From assembly GCA_951640165.1 (NCBI GenBank), contig OX621257.1, forward strand, positions 13,279,201 through 13,343,200: DNA of 64,000 nt, given 5' to 3'. Position 1 is the first letter of the stretch; every line of letters begins with the position of its first letter. The notes under the pieces were generated by a model, which ran no database searches, was not told the origin of the DNA, and saw only the letters and a list, made by a program, of their open reading frames with translations. Of the stretch, positions 44,353 through 54,600 are shown piece after piece. The stretch is from Pseudoips prasinana (Eukaryota; Arthropoda; Insecta; Lepidoptera; Nolidae). The position numbers and the translations under genes were made by a program.

Positions 44353-44545
44353 TTTAGCGCTTTATTGAGAAAGCAAGGTCACTCAAGGTTAAACACCAAC
44401 CGCGAACCACGTGGGGAGGTCGAATGTACGTAAACTAGGATTTCTATAAATCGCAGTACGGTATTTAGACAAATGAAAATGGGATAGGAAGAACAGGAAC
44501 GACTGACCTGACCGTTTCTTGCTGATCCTCTATGAGATGCGAAGA

Positions 44546-44563
44546 CACGGCTCGCTGGACCAA
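44546..44563 (-). promoter_or_regulatory. BEL-2 primer-binding site (candidate)
   Basis: On the coding strand the LTR ends CA and is followed by TTGGTCCAGCGAGCCGTG. TGG one base from the LTR end fits a tRNA 3' end. The tRNA is not assigned. Confidence 0.55.
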
Positions 44564-44763
44564 TGTTTGAGATCGTATTTGTCTTGATAATTCAGCAATG
44601 CAGCTTCCTCCTTTTCCCGCTCGGTTAAGGGTTAGGTTGTCTTCAATGAATGGTTTTATTTGATACATAAAATGACGTTTATTTATTATATTCGATGATA
44701 ACAAAAAAATACTCATAACACGAAGACAGACAGAAATCGAAGAGGGTGACAAAACGATATATA
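44564..44763 (-). repeat. BEL-2 5' LTR (truncated by LINE-B)
   Basis: It is identical to 13040-13239 except for one base. Identity stops at 44763, where LINE-B begins, so the outer part of the LTR and the target duplication are not visible. Confidence 0.75.
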
Positions 44764-45247
44764 TCTGCCAAGATCCTGTGGTCGTATCTTGGCGGAACTA
44801 CCATGCATCATCCATGTATGGTAGGACTTCCGCAACGACCACCCGCGTGTTTGTGCCGTGCGCGGGGACCCGTACGGAGTCCTGGAGGTTGAGTTGGTGA
44901 GGGGTCGGGCAGTAGTTATCCCTCACCCACAACACGCCTCTTTGGTCCGGATTTCCCCTTACACGGGCGGTCGGGTTCTAGCCGGGCCTCGATCAATCGG
45001 CTGCGACGTCCGGTCGGACGGCCGTCAAAGCTAGCCATGGGTAGGCGTATCTGCAGGTGGCGTCTGGGCTGGCGCCGTGTGCCGGTCTGCAGACGAAGGC
45101 GCGCGCCGTGCTGGACGTTGGGCTGTCCAGTATCGGTTCGCGTTGGAGGTCTCGCAGATTGGCATAATCCCATGGCTATACCGTCCAATATCCCTGGTGC
45201 TTGTAAAGCATTCCCTTTGAGGGCTCGATGGAGGGTGGGGAATTGGG

Positions 45248-47413
45248 TTGGTGAACGCCGTTTCAGATTTTTTCATGGACGAAATAAACAGACAAAATGC
45301 CCAACCTTTTGTTAAGGTAATTTCCTTAACACCTGAAGAGTTAGCAGGTGTGCCTAGTGTGCGCCTCATAGAAGAGGAGGAGAGGGTAGCTAAGGCTGCC
45401 CCAAAAAAAGGCGTTAAAAAAACAAGGGCGACTCTATCCCGCCCGGCCACTCCGGTTCCTGGGAAATCGCGGGAACAGACCTCGGACATAGAGAGTGATG
45501 GCTCACTTAGGTCCGCGGTTTCTACGGAATCGGTCTTCAGTCGCGAGGGTACCCGTAAACGGGGTAACCCTGCCGGGCAAAGCGGAAACAGAGCGCTTCG
45601 CCCTAAAATAAATGCGGATGAGGATGAATCCGATGACGTGGACTTGCCGTTTATACTGGACCTTACTCAGGGTCCAGTCAATACCAAAAATAAAAGCAGA
45701 CTGCCCCGGGTCGAGGATCTGGTCGAGGAGCTTCGACAGCAGCCGACAGCCGACCTGGGTGCAGTGATCCAGGAGTCACTGGCAGCGGTGGAGAAGGTGG
45801 CGGACACGTCCCGAAACTTCAAGGGAAATTTCGTGCGTGTCCTGCGACTTGCGGCGCGGAAAGCCCAGGCGACCGCCGCCGAATTACATGGGAAGACCAA
45901 TGGGAGTTCACTCGAGCTGGAAAATCAGCGGCTGCGCTCCCAGCTGGCCTCTTTGGAGGCGCGTGTGGCCGCCATGTCGGCGGAGATGGCGGAGCTTCGC
46001 AGTAATAGAGAGGTCGGGGCTTTCCCGCCATTGCCTTCGCCATCCCGGCCGACAACTTCTTTGCGGTTTCCTACAGGGTCACCAACTCAGCCTCCGTTGT
46101 CGAGTCCGTCGCCGCTGCGAGCAAACAACAGGAGCCTACAGGAAGCACCTGCGACCCTGGAACAGCGGAGGAGCAGTGCTGGCGGTCCTCTCTCTGTCGC
46201 AGCCCGGGAAGATCCAAGCGAGAAGATTGCGGCCCTTCTGGACCGCAAAATAGGAGAAATGGGGCGCGTCTGGGATCAGCGCTTGGTCCAGATGCGCCAA
46301 GACATAATTTCAGAGATCTTTATCTTTATCTTCCCGGGCAGGGCTATCCGCCCGCCGCTCGCTGGGAGCGCAGCGCCGCCTCAGGCGCCACCCACCGCGA
46401 AGCGGGGTGGCCGGTGGAAACAACAGGCTGCCGCTGCGGAAGCTGCTGCGGCAAGGAACGCGGCGATGCCGGTGCGGTCAGCGCCACCGCCACCCGCCGA
46501 GGGCACATGGGCCCAGGTGGTTGGCCGAAAGGCAAGGGCAACGGCTGCCCGGCTGAATCGGCCACCGCCACCTCCGCCTCCAAAGAGGCCGATCGCGCTG
46601 CCGCGACCTCCACCGTCCGCGGCAGTGACGATAAACTTGCCGTCGACCTCGGCCACTACCATGGCCGAGGTCATAAAGATGGCAAGGACCAAGGTCCAAT
46701 TGAAGGACCTTGGCCTGGAGGCGGGCCTTCGCCCTAAGAGGGCCTTAACTGGGGGCCTCATTTTGAGGATCCCTGGTCCAGAGGGGCCCGCGAAGGCGGA
46801 GGCCCTGACCTCCCGGCTAAGGGAGGCCTTAGCCGAGACGGATGCGGTGGTGGCGCACCCAGTCGCAATGGGAGAGCTCCAAGTGATGGACCTGGACGAC
46901 TTCACCGACCCCACTGAAGTGGCAGAAACTTTAGCCACGGCGGGGGGATGTGCCGTCGCCGACGTAAAAGTTGGCGAAATTCGGTTATCCCCGTCAGGCT
47001 TAGGTTCGGTGTGGGTTCGTTGCCCACTAGTGGCCGCCCGCAAATTAGCGGCAATCGGCCGGGTACTAGTGGGCTGGATGTCGGTCCGGGTGGTGGCGCT
47101 TCCACCCAGAGCTCTCCAGTGCTACCGCTGCCTGGAGAAGGGGTACGTCAGGGCTCGGTGCACAGGGTGCGACCGGAGCGCGTCGTGCTTTGTCTGTGGC
47201 CAACAGGGCCACAAGGCGAAGGAATGCACGGCGCGCGCCCCTCATTGCGTTGTGTGTGCCGACCTTGGCAGGCCGGCAAACCATCGCCTGGGCAGCGGTA
47301 GGTGTACGCCACCGAAAAGAAAGGGAGCGGGACGTCCTGCCACGTCCGCTCCAATATCGTCGCGGTCCAACGATCCGGGCTCTGGCCCCGGTGGGGTGTC
47401 CATGGAGGTGTAA
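45248..47413 (+). CDS. LINE-B ORF1 (gag-like), 721 codons
   Basis: The frame is open throughout. The N-terminal part is acidic and basic by turns. A central coiled-coil region (LELENQRLRSQLASLEARVA, about residues 220-255) is followed by long Pro/Ala-rich stretches (APPQAPPTAKR, PPPPPPPKRPIALPRPPP). Near the C-terminus are three Cys/His motifs. CYRCLEKGYVRARC lacks the usual His (Tyr instead). CFVCGQQGHKAKEC is intact. CVVCADLGRPANHRLGSGRC is the third. Such proteins form RNPs with the element RNA in R1-clade LINEs. Residues 354-362 (IFIFIFPGR) look like a small out-of-place insertion. ORF2 begins 24 bp downstream. Confidence 0.8.
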   Translation: MVNAVSDFFMDEINRQNAQPFVKVISLTPEELAGVPSVRLIEEEERVAKAAPKKGVKKTRATLSRPATPVPGKSREQTSDIESDGSLRSAVSTESVFSREGTRKRGNPAGQSGNRALRPKINADEDESDDVDLPFILDLTQGPVNTKNKSRLPRVEDLVEELRQQPTADLGAVIQESLAAVEKVADTSRNFKGNFVRVLRLAARKAQATAAELHGKTNGSSLELENQRLRSQLASLEARVAAMSAEMAELRSNREVGAFPPLPSPSRPTTSLRFPTGSPTQPPLSSPSPLRANNRSLQEAPATLEQRRSSAGGPLSVAAREDPSEKIAALLDRKIGEMGRVWDQRLVQMRQDIISEIFIFIFPGRAIRPPLAGSAAPPQAPPTAKRGGRWKQQAAAAEAAAARNAAMPVRSAPPPPAEGTWAQVVGRKARATAARLNRPPPPPPPKRPIALPRPPPSAAVTINLPSTSATTMAEVIKMARTKVQLKDLGLEAGLRPKRALTGGLILRIPGPEGPAKAEALTSRLREALAETDAVVAHPVAMGELQVMDLDDFTDPTEVAETLATAGGCAVADVKVGEIRLSPSGLGSVWVRCPLVAARKLAAIGRVLVGWMSVRVVALPPRALQCYRCLEKGYVRARCTGCDRSASCFVCGQQGHKAKECTARAPHCVVCADLGRPANHRLGSGRCTPPKRKGAGRPATSAPISSRSNDPGSGPGGVSMEV

Positions 47414-47437
47414 ACATTCTTTCCCCCCCAACTTATT

Positions 47438-50054
47438 TTGCAGGGCAACTTGAACCATTGCATCGCTGTGCAAGCTCTTCTTGCGCAGACGATTGCTAAG
47501 CGTTCGGTTGCCCTAGCGATAGTGGCGGAGCCTCACTCCGTTCCCGACCACCCTCATTGGTCCGGGGCGGATGGGGGCCTCGTCGCCATTTATTGGGCAG
47601 AGGGGGAACGTGACCCCCATTGCACACTCCTGGCCAAGAGGCCCGGATTCGTCATCGTGGAGTGGGGACCAGCAGTCGTGGTGGGCTGCTACATCTCCCC
47701 GAATTGCGGCCTCGCAAATTTTGAGGCGTACCTGGACGGGCTAACGAGCCATATTAGCTCTTACCAGTCCCGTCCGGTACGGAGGGGAGTCACTGTTGGA
47801 ATGGGCCGCCGGACTGGACCTCCGTCTTTTAAACACGGGTTCAGTCAGCACCTGTGTGCGGTGGCAGGAGGAGTCGATCGTCGACTTGACGTGGGCGACT
47901 CCCTCGGCCATTCGGTCTCGGGGTGGAGAGTTGTGGAGGAAATTGCCACGCTGTCGGATCACCGTCACATCCTTTTCAGCGTGGCCTTCCGTCCGCCCCG
48001 AGGCGGCCCTGACCGCAATAGTGTTGTCCCACCGCAGCGCTGGTGCCTACGCCGCTTGGACCGCGACATGCTGATGGCTGCCGCCGTCACCATCGCCTGG
48101 GGGGCGAGTGAAGGTGGCGAGAGGATCCCGTCCGATCCCAATTCGCAAGCGGGCTGGTTCCGGGGCATAATGTCTCGCATCTGCGACACGTCGATGCCCC
48201 GGACCCGTCCGGGTGACAGACGAGGCTCGCAGTACTGGTGGTCGGCCGAAATCGCGCGACTCCGTTCAGAGTATATCGCAGCGCGTCGCCGACACCAGCG
48301 GGCCCGTCGGAGGAGGCGAGCCAATGCCGAAGAGGCTGCCGGAGCGCACAGGGCGTATCAAGTCGCCGTCAAGGCGCTATCCATTGCGATAGCGGAAGCC
48401 AAAGCTCGGTCCTGGAACGAGCTCAACGAGGGACTGGATAGGGACCCTTGGGGGCGCCCGTACAAAATGATACTGGGCAAGCTCAGACCGTGGGTTCCTC
48501 CGTTAACGAGTACCCTGGACCCGGATTTCCTGAGGAGGGTGGTGGACACCCTCTTCCCTAGGGTCCAGGACAGTCCCTCGGACCCTCCGTCACCGTCGTA
48601 CCATGCTTGGGACGACCAGTTGGAGGAGACGGAGGGGGAGTTGGACCGAGCAGTACGGCGACTTGCGGCCCGAAATACCGCCCCTGGCCCGGATGGGATA
48701 CCGAGCAGGGCATGGGTTTGCGCCCTGGCAGTCCTGGGGGACCGGTTGAGGCAACTGTTTACCAGTTGCCTCCGTAGTGCCGCGTTCCCCACCTGCTGGA
48801 AAGAGGCATGGCTTGTGCTTCTGCAGGAGCCGGGCAAGACCGCCGATTCTCCCTCGGCGTTTCGGCCAATCTGCTTGCTAGACAAGGCGGGCAAGCTCTT
48901 TGAGCGTGTCATAGCTGCCCGTCTCAGCGAGCATCTGTCGTGCGTTGGTCCCGACTTATCGGACAGCCAGTTCGGATTCCGGCAGGGACGTTCAACGCTG
49001 GACGCGATCAACCGCGTCCGCGCCCTGTCGGAGCCCGCCGTTCGGGCGGGGGGGGGGGGGGGGGGTGTGGCGTTGGCTGTGAGCTTAGACATTGTCAACG
49101 CCTTCAACTCCGTCCCCTGGCGGGCGATACGGGAGGCACTGGTCCATCATAACGTGCCTCCCTATCTCCGTGGTATAGTCGGGGCATATTTGCGCGACAG
49201 GACGATTAAATTCGTCGGTTGGAACGGGATTGAGATCCAGAGGGAGCTCCTGCGGGGTTCCTCAGGGGTCCGTGTTAGGACCTCTGCTATGGAGCCTCGC
49301 GTACGATGCGGTCCTGCGGATAAGCCTCCCTCCCGGGGTGAGCGTCGTCTGCTATGCGGACGACACGCTCGTCATAGCCCGGAAGGTAAGTTTCCAGCGG
49401 GCGGTACGGCTCGCCGAACTCGGTGTTGCGTGTGTCGTCGCAGCCATAACGAGACTGGGCCTTCGGGTACCGAGTCACAAGACATAGGCGCTATGGTTCC
49501 ACGGCTTACGGTCTGAACGCCTGACGGGTGCCTCCCGCTGCAGAGCTGTCTTGAACAGCCTGCAGCGTGTGGTGGCCATACGGATCGCACGAGGATATCG
49601 GACGATATCCTTTGAGGCGGCGACACTCCTGGCGCGCCTCCCGCCGTTTGATTTCCTGGCGGCAGTCGACGCGACGGTTTTCACCGAAATCCGCGTCCGC
49701 CGGGAGGGCGGTGACGCGCCAGAGCAGACGCTCGTTGCCTACAGGCGGGAAGCACACCGGCGCGTACTTGCACAGTGGCGCGCAAGGCTTGAGTTGCGGC
49801 TGAACGCGCGACAACGTGCCGTCGGTCCTATCCTGCCTCACCTCGAGGCCTGGGTGGGAAGGAAGGGCGGTTGCGTCACCTACAGACTGACTCAGATACT
49901 CACCGGACACGGGTGTTTCGGTGAGTATCTGTCCCGGATCGGCCGAGAAGTGACAGACACACTGTCACCATTGCGGGAGCGACCTGGACTCTGCCCAGCA
50001 TACGCTGGAGGTGTGTCCGGCCTAGGAGGCCGAGAGACGAGTCCTGGTCGCTGA
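47438..50054 (+). pseudogene. LINE-B ORF2: endonuclease and RT with deletions and frameshifts
   Basis: Endonuclease start: VALAIVAEPHSVPDHPHW and VVVGCYISPNCGLANFEAYL. The segment that should hold the GDFNA-type catalytic motif is missing near 47770-47800. The next part (EWAAGLDLRLLNTG, SIVDLTWATP) lies in another frame until about 47935, then ATLSDHRHILF is in the first frame again. RT has FRPICLLDKAGKLFER, QFGFRQGRSTLDAI and VSLDIVNAFNSV. A frameshift near 49260 leads to GVPQGSVLGPLLW and VVCYADDTLVIA. A TAG at 49485-49487 and loss of about 90 residues of the thumb follow, then VAIRIARGYRTISFEAATLL. This copy is inactive. Confidence 0.85.
49048..49065 (+). repeat. Run of 18 G in LINE-B ORF2
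   Basis: A homopolymer within RT coding sequence, encoding Gly. Its length is a multiple of three here, but it would be error-prone in replication and sequencing. Confidence 0.9.
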
Positions 50055-50618
50055 GATTGGACGGGATCTTTCGCCGCCAGCAGTCATGTATGCGATGCTG
50101 GCTGGCGACTCCACCAAATGGGACGCCGTGGTCTCCTTCTGTGAGGCAGTTTTGCTGCAGAAGGAGGCCGCCGAACGGGATCGGGAACGAGCCGATCCCG
50201 CTTGTAGGCGGAGGAGGCGTCGGGGTGGCGGCGGCAACCGTTAGCCCAACTCCCCTCGGGGCTGCGGTGGCAGTATGAGAAGTGTCCTCAACTGCTGCCA
50301 CGAGTAAGCAGCCCCGGGAAGACAGCGAACTGTTTGTGGCGCAGTCGCTGTGCCGCATGCCGTACTGGCAGGAGTCGGCAAATGGGGAGGGCAACCCACA
50401 GTCCTCCCCGGGTGCGTGTCCCGACCATCTGGGACACGGCGCAAAAGGGGGCACCGGAGCAGCATACCCGCGTTCCCGGAGCTCCCCCTATCAGGCGCCA
50501 GAAGAAGTCCACGGCAGGTTAGGTTTAGTCGGTGCGAGTCCGACATACCCACCCGCAGACACTTTTTGCGGGTGGCATGCGTAGGCATTCCCCCTGCCTT
50601 ATCAAAAAAAAAAAAAGG

Positions 50619-51885
50619 TTCACTAACCACTGCATCAGGGCCCCTTCACTCGGTCATACCTACCGTGATAATTACCTACACTTTTGCGCGCCTTGGCAGT
50701 GGCGTAGCCCAGAGGGCTGTCGCCGACCGCTCGCGCGCAGCGCTATACGCCACGAATCAAAAAGCACTGGCTGCTCTCTACTTAATACTATAAATGTCTC
50801 ATCATCCCAATCTGGTGCTAGGTATAGTTCATTTGGATGTTTGTCGAAAAAAGGGGACAAGGTTTTATCAGTTTCTACATTACCTACAGTTGCGGAAAGG
50901 TTAGTTCGAATTATCATTTTAAACACCAAAATAGGGATTTTGTAGGTGTTGATTATTTATAATTAGATTCCAAATAATGTGTTTTAGTCGTATAGACTCT
51001 AGTTTTAACGTTTTAGTTGGCTAAGATATTTTTTAAAGAATCGGTATGAGTTTCATACATATAAGATAATTACGAGAGCAACTTGAAAATGTGATTTTTT
51101 GTTTGTCGAGATATCTTAACAATTTTGGTGTCAAATGAAAGATCTAGGTCTAAAACCATTTTATCCGTTTGAGTCATGTCAATCGGTCCACGCGTTTAGT
51201 AGATATTTATGAATTAGTATAGTAAAGTTCGTCGAGCCAGCTTAAATAACCTAACAAAAATATCACATTTGTAAAAAATTACCGTGTAATCTTACGCATC
51301 AGACATAAGATAGATTATGTGGTTAATAAGTAGATAGACTATGAATAGGTATCACAGTAACAGCGGCAAGCCGCAACCCTACGCCAGGACACTCCGTGTC
51401 CTACAGCGACAGTGTAATGCATTAGAAGAGAGCGGCAGCGTTTAGGTGAATATCGCGGTAGGCACTGAGCGCGTTTGCAAGCTTAATTGCACGTAGTTGC
51501 TTAGTAGCAGGAGTCGCTATTTCTATAAATTGTTCCGCGAAGAGCCGCTTCTGTACGTAAATACTTTTTATTCTGTGGCTGCATCAACACACCAAATTCA
51601 AGTCAAAGACGCCCATTGCTTTGCAAATATTTCTGTTATAACTCATTTATTTTATTTTATTTTATGTATTTAGGGATATTTAACAGCTACTGTATTATGT
51701 TAATACATACACATAGGATTTACAAAATTATTAAGTAATGTTGCAGCCCACGATATTATCCACAGAAAAACACAATCAATAAGTCGGTGAGTGCAGAAGC
51801 AAAGTAAATTTATTAGTATAGTATATTTAATGGTATAGTAATTTAAATTCTTTTTTGTGTATATTTTAATTAGAAATATACACAA
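50619..51885. other. Unclassified DNA with one protein-like minus-strand segment
   Basis: After the LINE-B poly(A), 50619-50760 is GC-rich and repeat-like. On the minus strand 50929-50762 encodes MVFKMIIRTNLSATVGNVET then DKTLSPFFDKHPNELYLAPD and WDDETFIVLS. Its composition looks like real protein, but I do not recognise it. The rest to 51885 is AT-rich with nothing seen. Confidence 0.35.
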
Positions 51886-52325
51886 AAAAAAATTATTTAA
51901 TAAATAAAAAACCCAACTGCGTAAATATTGAACCAAACTACGTACATAGACAAAGAACTGAAGAGAAAAAAACAAGCACATAGATGGCTGGTGGTCTAAA
52001 TTTATTTATCTAATGTACTATTGTATGAATACCATTTAAGAAAATAAAATATATTCTAATATGGAACATAACAACTGAACAGTCGGGATCCATTAGTCGA
52101 CAGCCAATCTAATTTGTCAATGGATCCCGACTGTTCAGTTGTTATGTTCTATTATTAGAATATATTTTATTTTCTTAAATAGTATTCATTCAATAGTACA
52201 TTATATAAATTTAGACCACCAGCCATCTATGTGCTTGTTTTTTTCTTTTCAGTTCTTTGTCTATGTACGTTGTTTGGTTCAATATTTACGCAGTTGGGTT
52301 TTTTATTTATTAAATATTTTTTTTA
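51886..52325. mobile_element. Fold-back element, 207-bp inverted arms
   Basis: 51886-52092 and 52119-52325 are inverted repeats with a few mismatches, around a 26-bp spacer. The innermost part (AACTGAACAGTCGGGATCCA and its complement) is perfect. Mirror-image open frames on the two strands are artefacts of the palindrome. It is non-coding, and the family is unknown to me. Confidence 0.8.
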
Positions 52326-52617
52326 TTTTGTACTTTTTAGTTATGAGTTCCTAGCTAGTTTCAAAAATAAGTTAACCACATTATAAATTATAATTTTTGT
52401 TCTTAATATTTATGTTTTTTTTTTTATATTTTTATCATTCATTATCTAGATTTAGTTATTAAATATTATTCATTCATTTATTTATTTCACTCTAAATAGA
52501 GTACAGTGGTGGTCTTACTATTAGGTTAGTCTCATCAATTTTACTCATAAACAGCATGCGAAATGTGTGATTGTTATATGTCAAATTTTACACAAATAAT
52601 TTAATATAATAATTATA
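52326..52617. other. No gene recognised; AT-rich
   Basis: Low-complexity AT-rich sequence leading into a TA array. Confidence 0.5.
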
Positions 52618-52669
<52 letters not shown>

Positions 52670-52680
52670 TATTATTATTA
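52618..52680. repeat. (TA)n microsatellite
   Basis: About 60 bases of TATATA with a few interruptions, followed by ATTATTAATATTAAT. Confidence 0.9.
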
Positions 52681-52734
52681 ATATTAATACAATAATTTAA
52701 TTAATTAAATAAATCATAGTTTTTTTTAAAGACA

Positions 52735-52917
52735 ACCCCTGCACTATGGAATGTGTTGCAGGGTACCTACTTAACAACATATAATAGACGGACACAAATT
52801 ACATCCAGACTCAGAACAACTATTTATGGGTCACACAAGTAGTTGTCCGGCGTGGGACTCGAACCCGCGACACGAAGCGGCAACGCGACTGCCTTAGCCG
52901 TTGCGCCTCACGTGCAG
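52735..52917 (-). mobile_element. tRNA-derived SINE, minus strand
   Basis: On the minus strand it shows AACGGCTAAGGCAGTCGCGT and a B box GGGTTCGAGTCCCACGCC near the start. It then has a body through TTTGTGTCCGTCTATTATAT, matching the SINE at 58603-58786 almost throughout. It lies against the LINE remnant at 52918. Confidence 0.75.
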
Positions 52918-53178
52918 TCAAAAATTTGATTTGATTGAATAGAATGATTTTTCTAGGATCCACAGTCTGAGTTGGTTTTTGAACTTTGCCGCTGAAAAAT
53001 GTCTAATATTTTGCGGCAAAGCATTAAACACTTTCGCACATACATAATAGGAACTTTTTTGAAATAGTGTTGTATTAGTTATCATGTTGCGAGGAAAAAC
53101 ATCTTTAGCTCTAGTAAATACTGTGGCTGCGTTTTCACAAATACACCAATTTGGAAAATGTACAAACACACTAGTCAT
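52918..53178 (-). pseudogene. C-terminal remnant of a LINE RT protein
   Basis: The minus-strand frame ends in KVFNALPQNIRHFSAAKFKN and QLRLWILEKSFYSI, a tail typical of CR1/Jockey-type ORF2 and similar to that of LINE-C (22900-23000). The upstream RT part may be the fragment at 54361-54600, separated by the RTE piece. That link is not proven. Confidence 0.6.
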
Positions 53179-54240
53179 AATTTTTTGTCGTCTGACCTTC
53201 TAGTATGACGGAGTTGAATAACTTCTGAAGGGCCCGTAGGATTGGTGTACCACCCGCCTTCAGAAGCTCTGCCGTAACTCCATCATCACCAGGCGCCTTG
53301 TTGTTCTTAAGCTGTTCGAGAGCCATTCTAATCTCGCACAGGCTGACGTCCGGGATGTCGTCGGTAAGTGTTGGGTTAGTCGTGCTCTGGGATCTGAGGC
53401 ACATCTATCGACAGGTGACTGGGTTTTCGTATACAGCTGTCCGTAGATCCTCTCGATCTCTCCCAGCAACTCGGGTCTAGACGTGACGATTCTGCCATCC
53501 TCAGTCTTAAGCTTCGTCAGTTGGCTCTGTCCAACAGACAGTTCTCTTGCAAACACCTTAGAGCTTTTGTTCCGCTTAATAGCTTCTTTAATAAAATTTG
53601 TATTAAATTGACGCGTGTCGCGAGTCAAAGACTTTGATATCTGTCTGTTGAGCTGCCGGTATCTGGTAGCATCATCAGAGGATGTCAGAACCATTTTCCG
53701 TCTTTCGTTTATAAGCTGCAGGGTATAGTCAGAGATCTTTTTGGTTCTGTTTGTACAGTGGGCCTTGAAGACCTTAAGCCCTGCCGTATGGACAGCTTCT
53801 ACGAGCCTGTCGTGGTATGAGTCCACTTCCTCGCAATCTGCTAGGCATTCGAAACGGTTTTGCAGTTCGAGTTGAAAGGGTTCAGGGTTTTGGATGTAGA
53901 TGGGTAAAGGTCGGAGCGTAGACTTTATCAGTTGGAACCTCTGGAGCTTGACATTTAGGTTCAATGAGCCTCTCACCAGTCGGCGATCGCTCCTGGTTTT
54001 AACCGTATTGATTACTGAGACGTCATTGAACATCCGTCTACTCGTCGAAAAGATAAAGTCTATCTAGTTTTTTTTTACCATCGAGGCTTACCCAGGTCCA
54101 TTTGCGGTTTTCCGGCTTCTTGATAGAGGAGTTCATCATAAAGAGTCCCTCCTTCTCCATGAAGTCGGGCGCCATTTTTAAAATATTAGCGTAAAACCTG
54201 AAATTGAGGTCTTTGTCCCCCTCCCGTCCCTCCGCTTCAC
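53179..54240 (-). pseudogene. RTE-type LINE fragment (endonuclease end to RT start)
   Basis: The frame 54033-53260 has RSDRRLVRGSLNLNVKLQRF, then a linker (DDATRYRQLNRQISKSLTRD) and, after a frameshift near 53400, LEQLKNNKAPGDDGVTAELL, the start of RT. The same order and wording occur in the RTE at 57720-60480, so both belong to one family. The fragment stops within RT after SVILEGQTTK and abuts the CR1-type remnant. A 3' truncation is unusual for a LINE and points to deletion or recombination. Confidence 0.75.
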
Positions 54241-54360
54241 CTCCTGAACATCAGGACTTTTAGTATGTTTTCTCTCTAAGTACTCTGAACAAGTTTCTGA
54301 AGAAATCGCCTAGGTTCCCGCTCACGCACTCTACAACTACTTTATTAATTATACTATATA

Positions 54361-54600
54361 CTAAAACACTTCACACTCTCTACTTTGTTTATGAACATTG
54401 TATTTTATATTTAGTAAATATGATTTACTTATTTTGCTCAAAAATTGAATAAAGTGTGTCTTGCTCAAATTCGCGGTCAGATTATTTTTATCAAGCGAAT
54501 TAATTTCTATTGTAATATTAATTTCTATGTCAAAGTTATTTAACAGATTCTGTGCTAAAACTATAAGGATGTCGTCTGCAAACAAAGTGCATGTATAATG
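54361..54600 (-). pseudogene. LINE RT fragment with FADD motif
   Basis: The minus-strand frame starts MFADDILIVLAQNLLNNF and reaches LTANLSKTHFIQF, the RT catalytic pair and the downstream L..SKT block. It stops at 54361. It probably belongs to the same element as 52918-53178. Confidence 0.6.

Larger units (their letters stand above)
13040..44763 (-). mobile_element. BEL-2: BEL/Pao element containing a multi-level transposon nest
   Basis: A 200-bp direct repeat at 13040-13239 and 44564-44763 differs at one position that I can see and marks the two LTRs. Between them, on the minus strand, lie gag (44352-44048 and 38133-36808), protease with RT (18408-17065) and nothing after RT. The coding pieces are separated by LINE-A (38134-44035) and ERV-1 (18409-36807). 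The reading frame is continuous across each insertion once the insertion and one duplication copy are set aside. RNase H and integrase are missing. Where they should be is the left arm of a large inverted duplication. The outer 5' limit is uncertain because LINE-B begins directly at 44764. Confidence 0.8.
44764..50618 (+). mobile_element. LINE-B: R1-clade non-LTR retrotransposon
   Basis: It has a GC-rich two-ORF element structure: ORF1 with a Cys/His gag-like end, then ORF2 with endonuclease and RT of R1 type, then a poly(A) tail at 50605-50617. It starts at 44764 with a hairpin (GCCAAGAT...ATCTTGGC). R1-clade relatives in moths include R1, TRAS and SART, which insert into rDNA or telomeric TTAGG repeats. 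I see neither target here. No target duplication was recognised. Confidence 0.85.

Noticed and set aside
45037..50793. Many long open frames on the opposite strand and in other phases of LINE-B
   Set aside because: High GC lowers stop frequency; none shows a domain, whereas the plus-strand frames show gag, endonuclease and RT motifs.
51700..52354. Pair of hydrophobic membrane proteins on opposite strands
   Set aside because: They are mirror images across the fold-back element, and AT-rich composition yields Phe/Leu/Tyr-rich frames.
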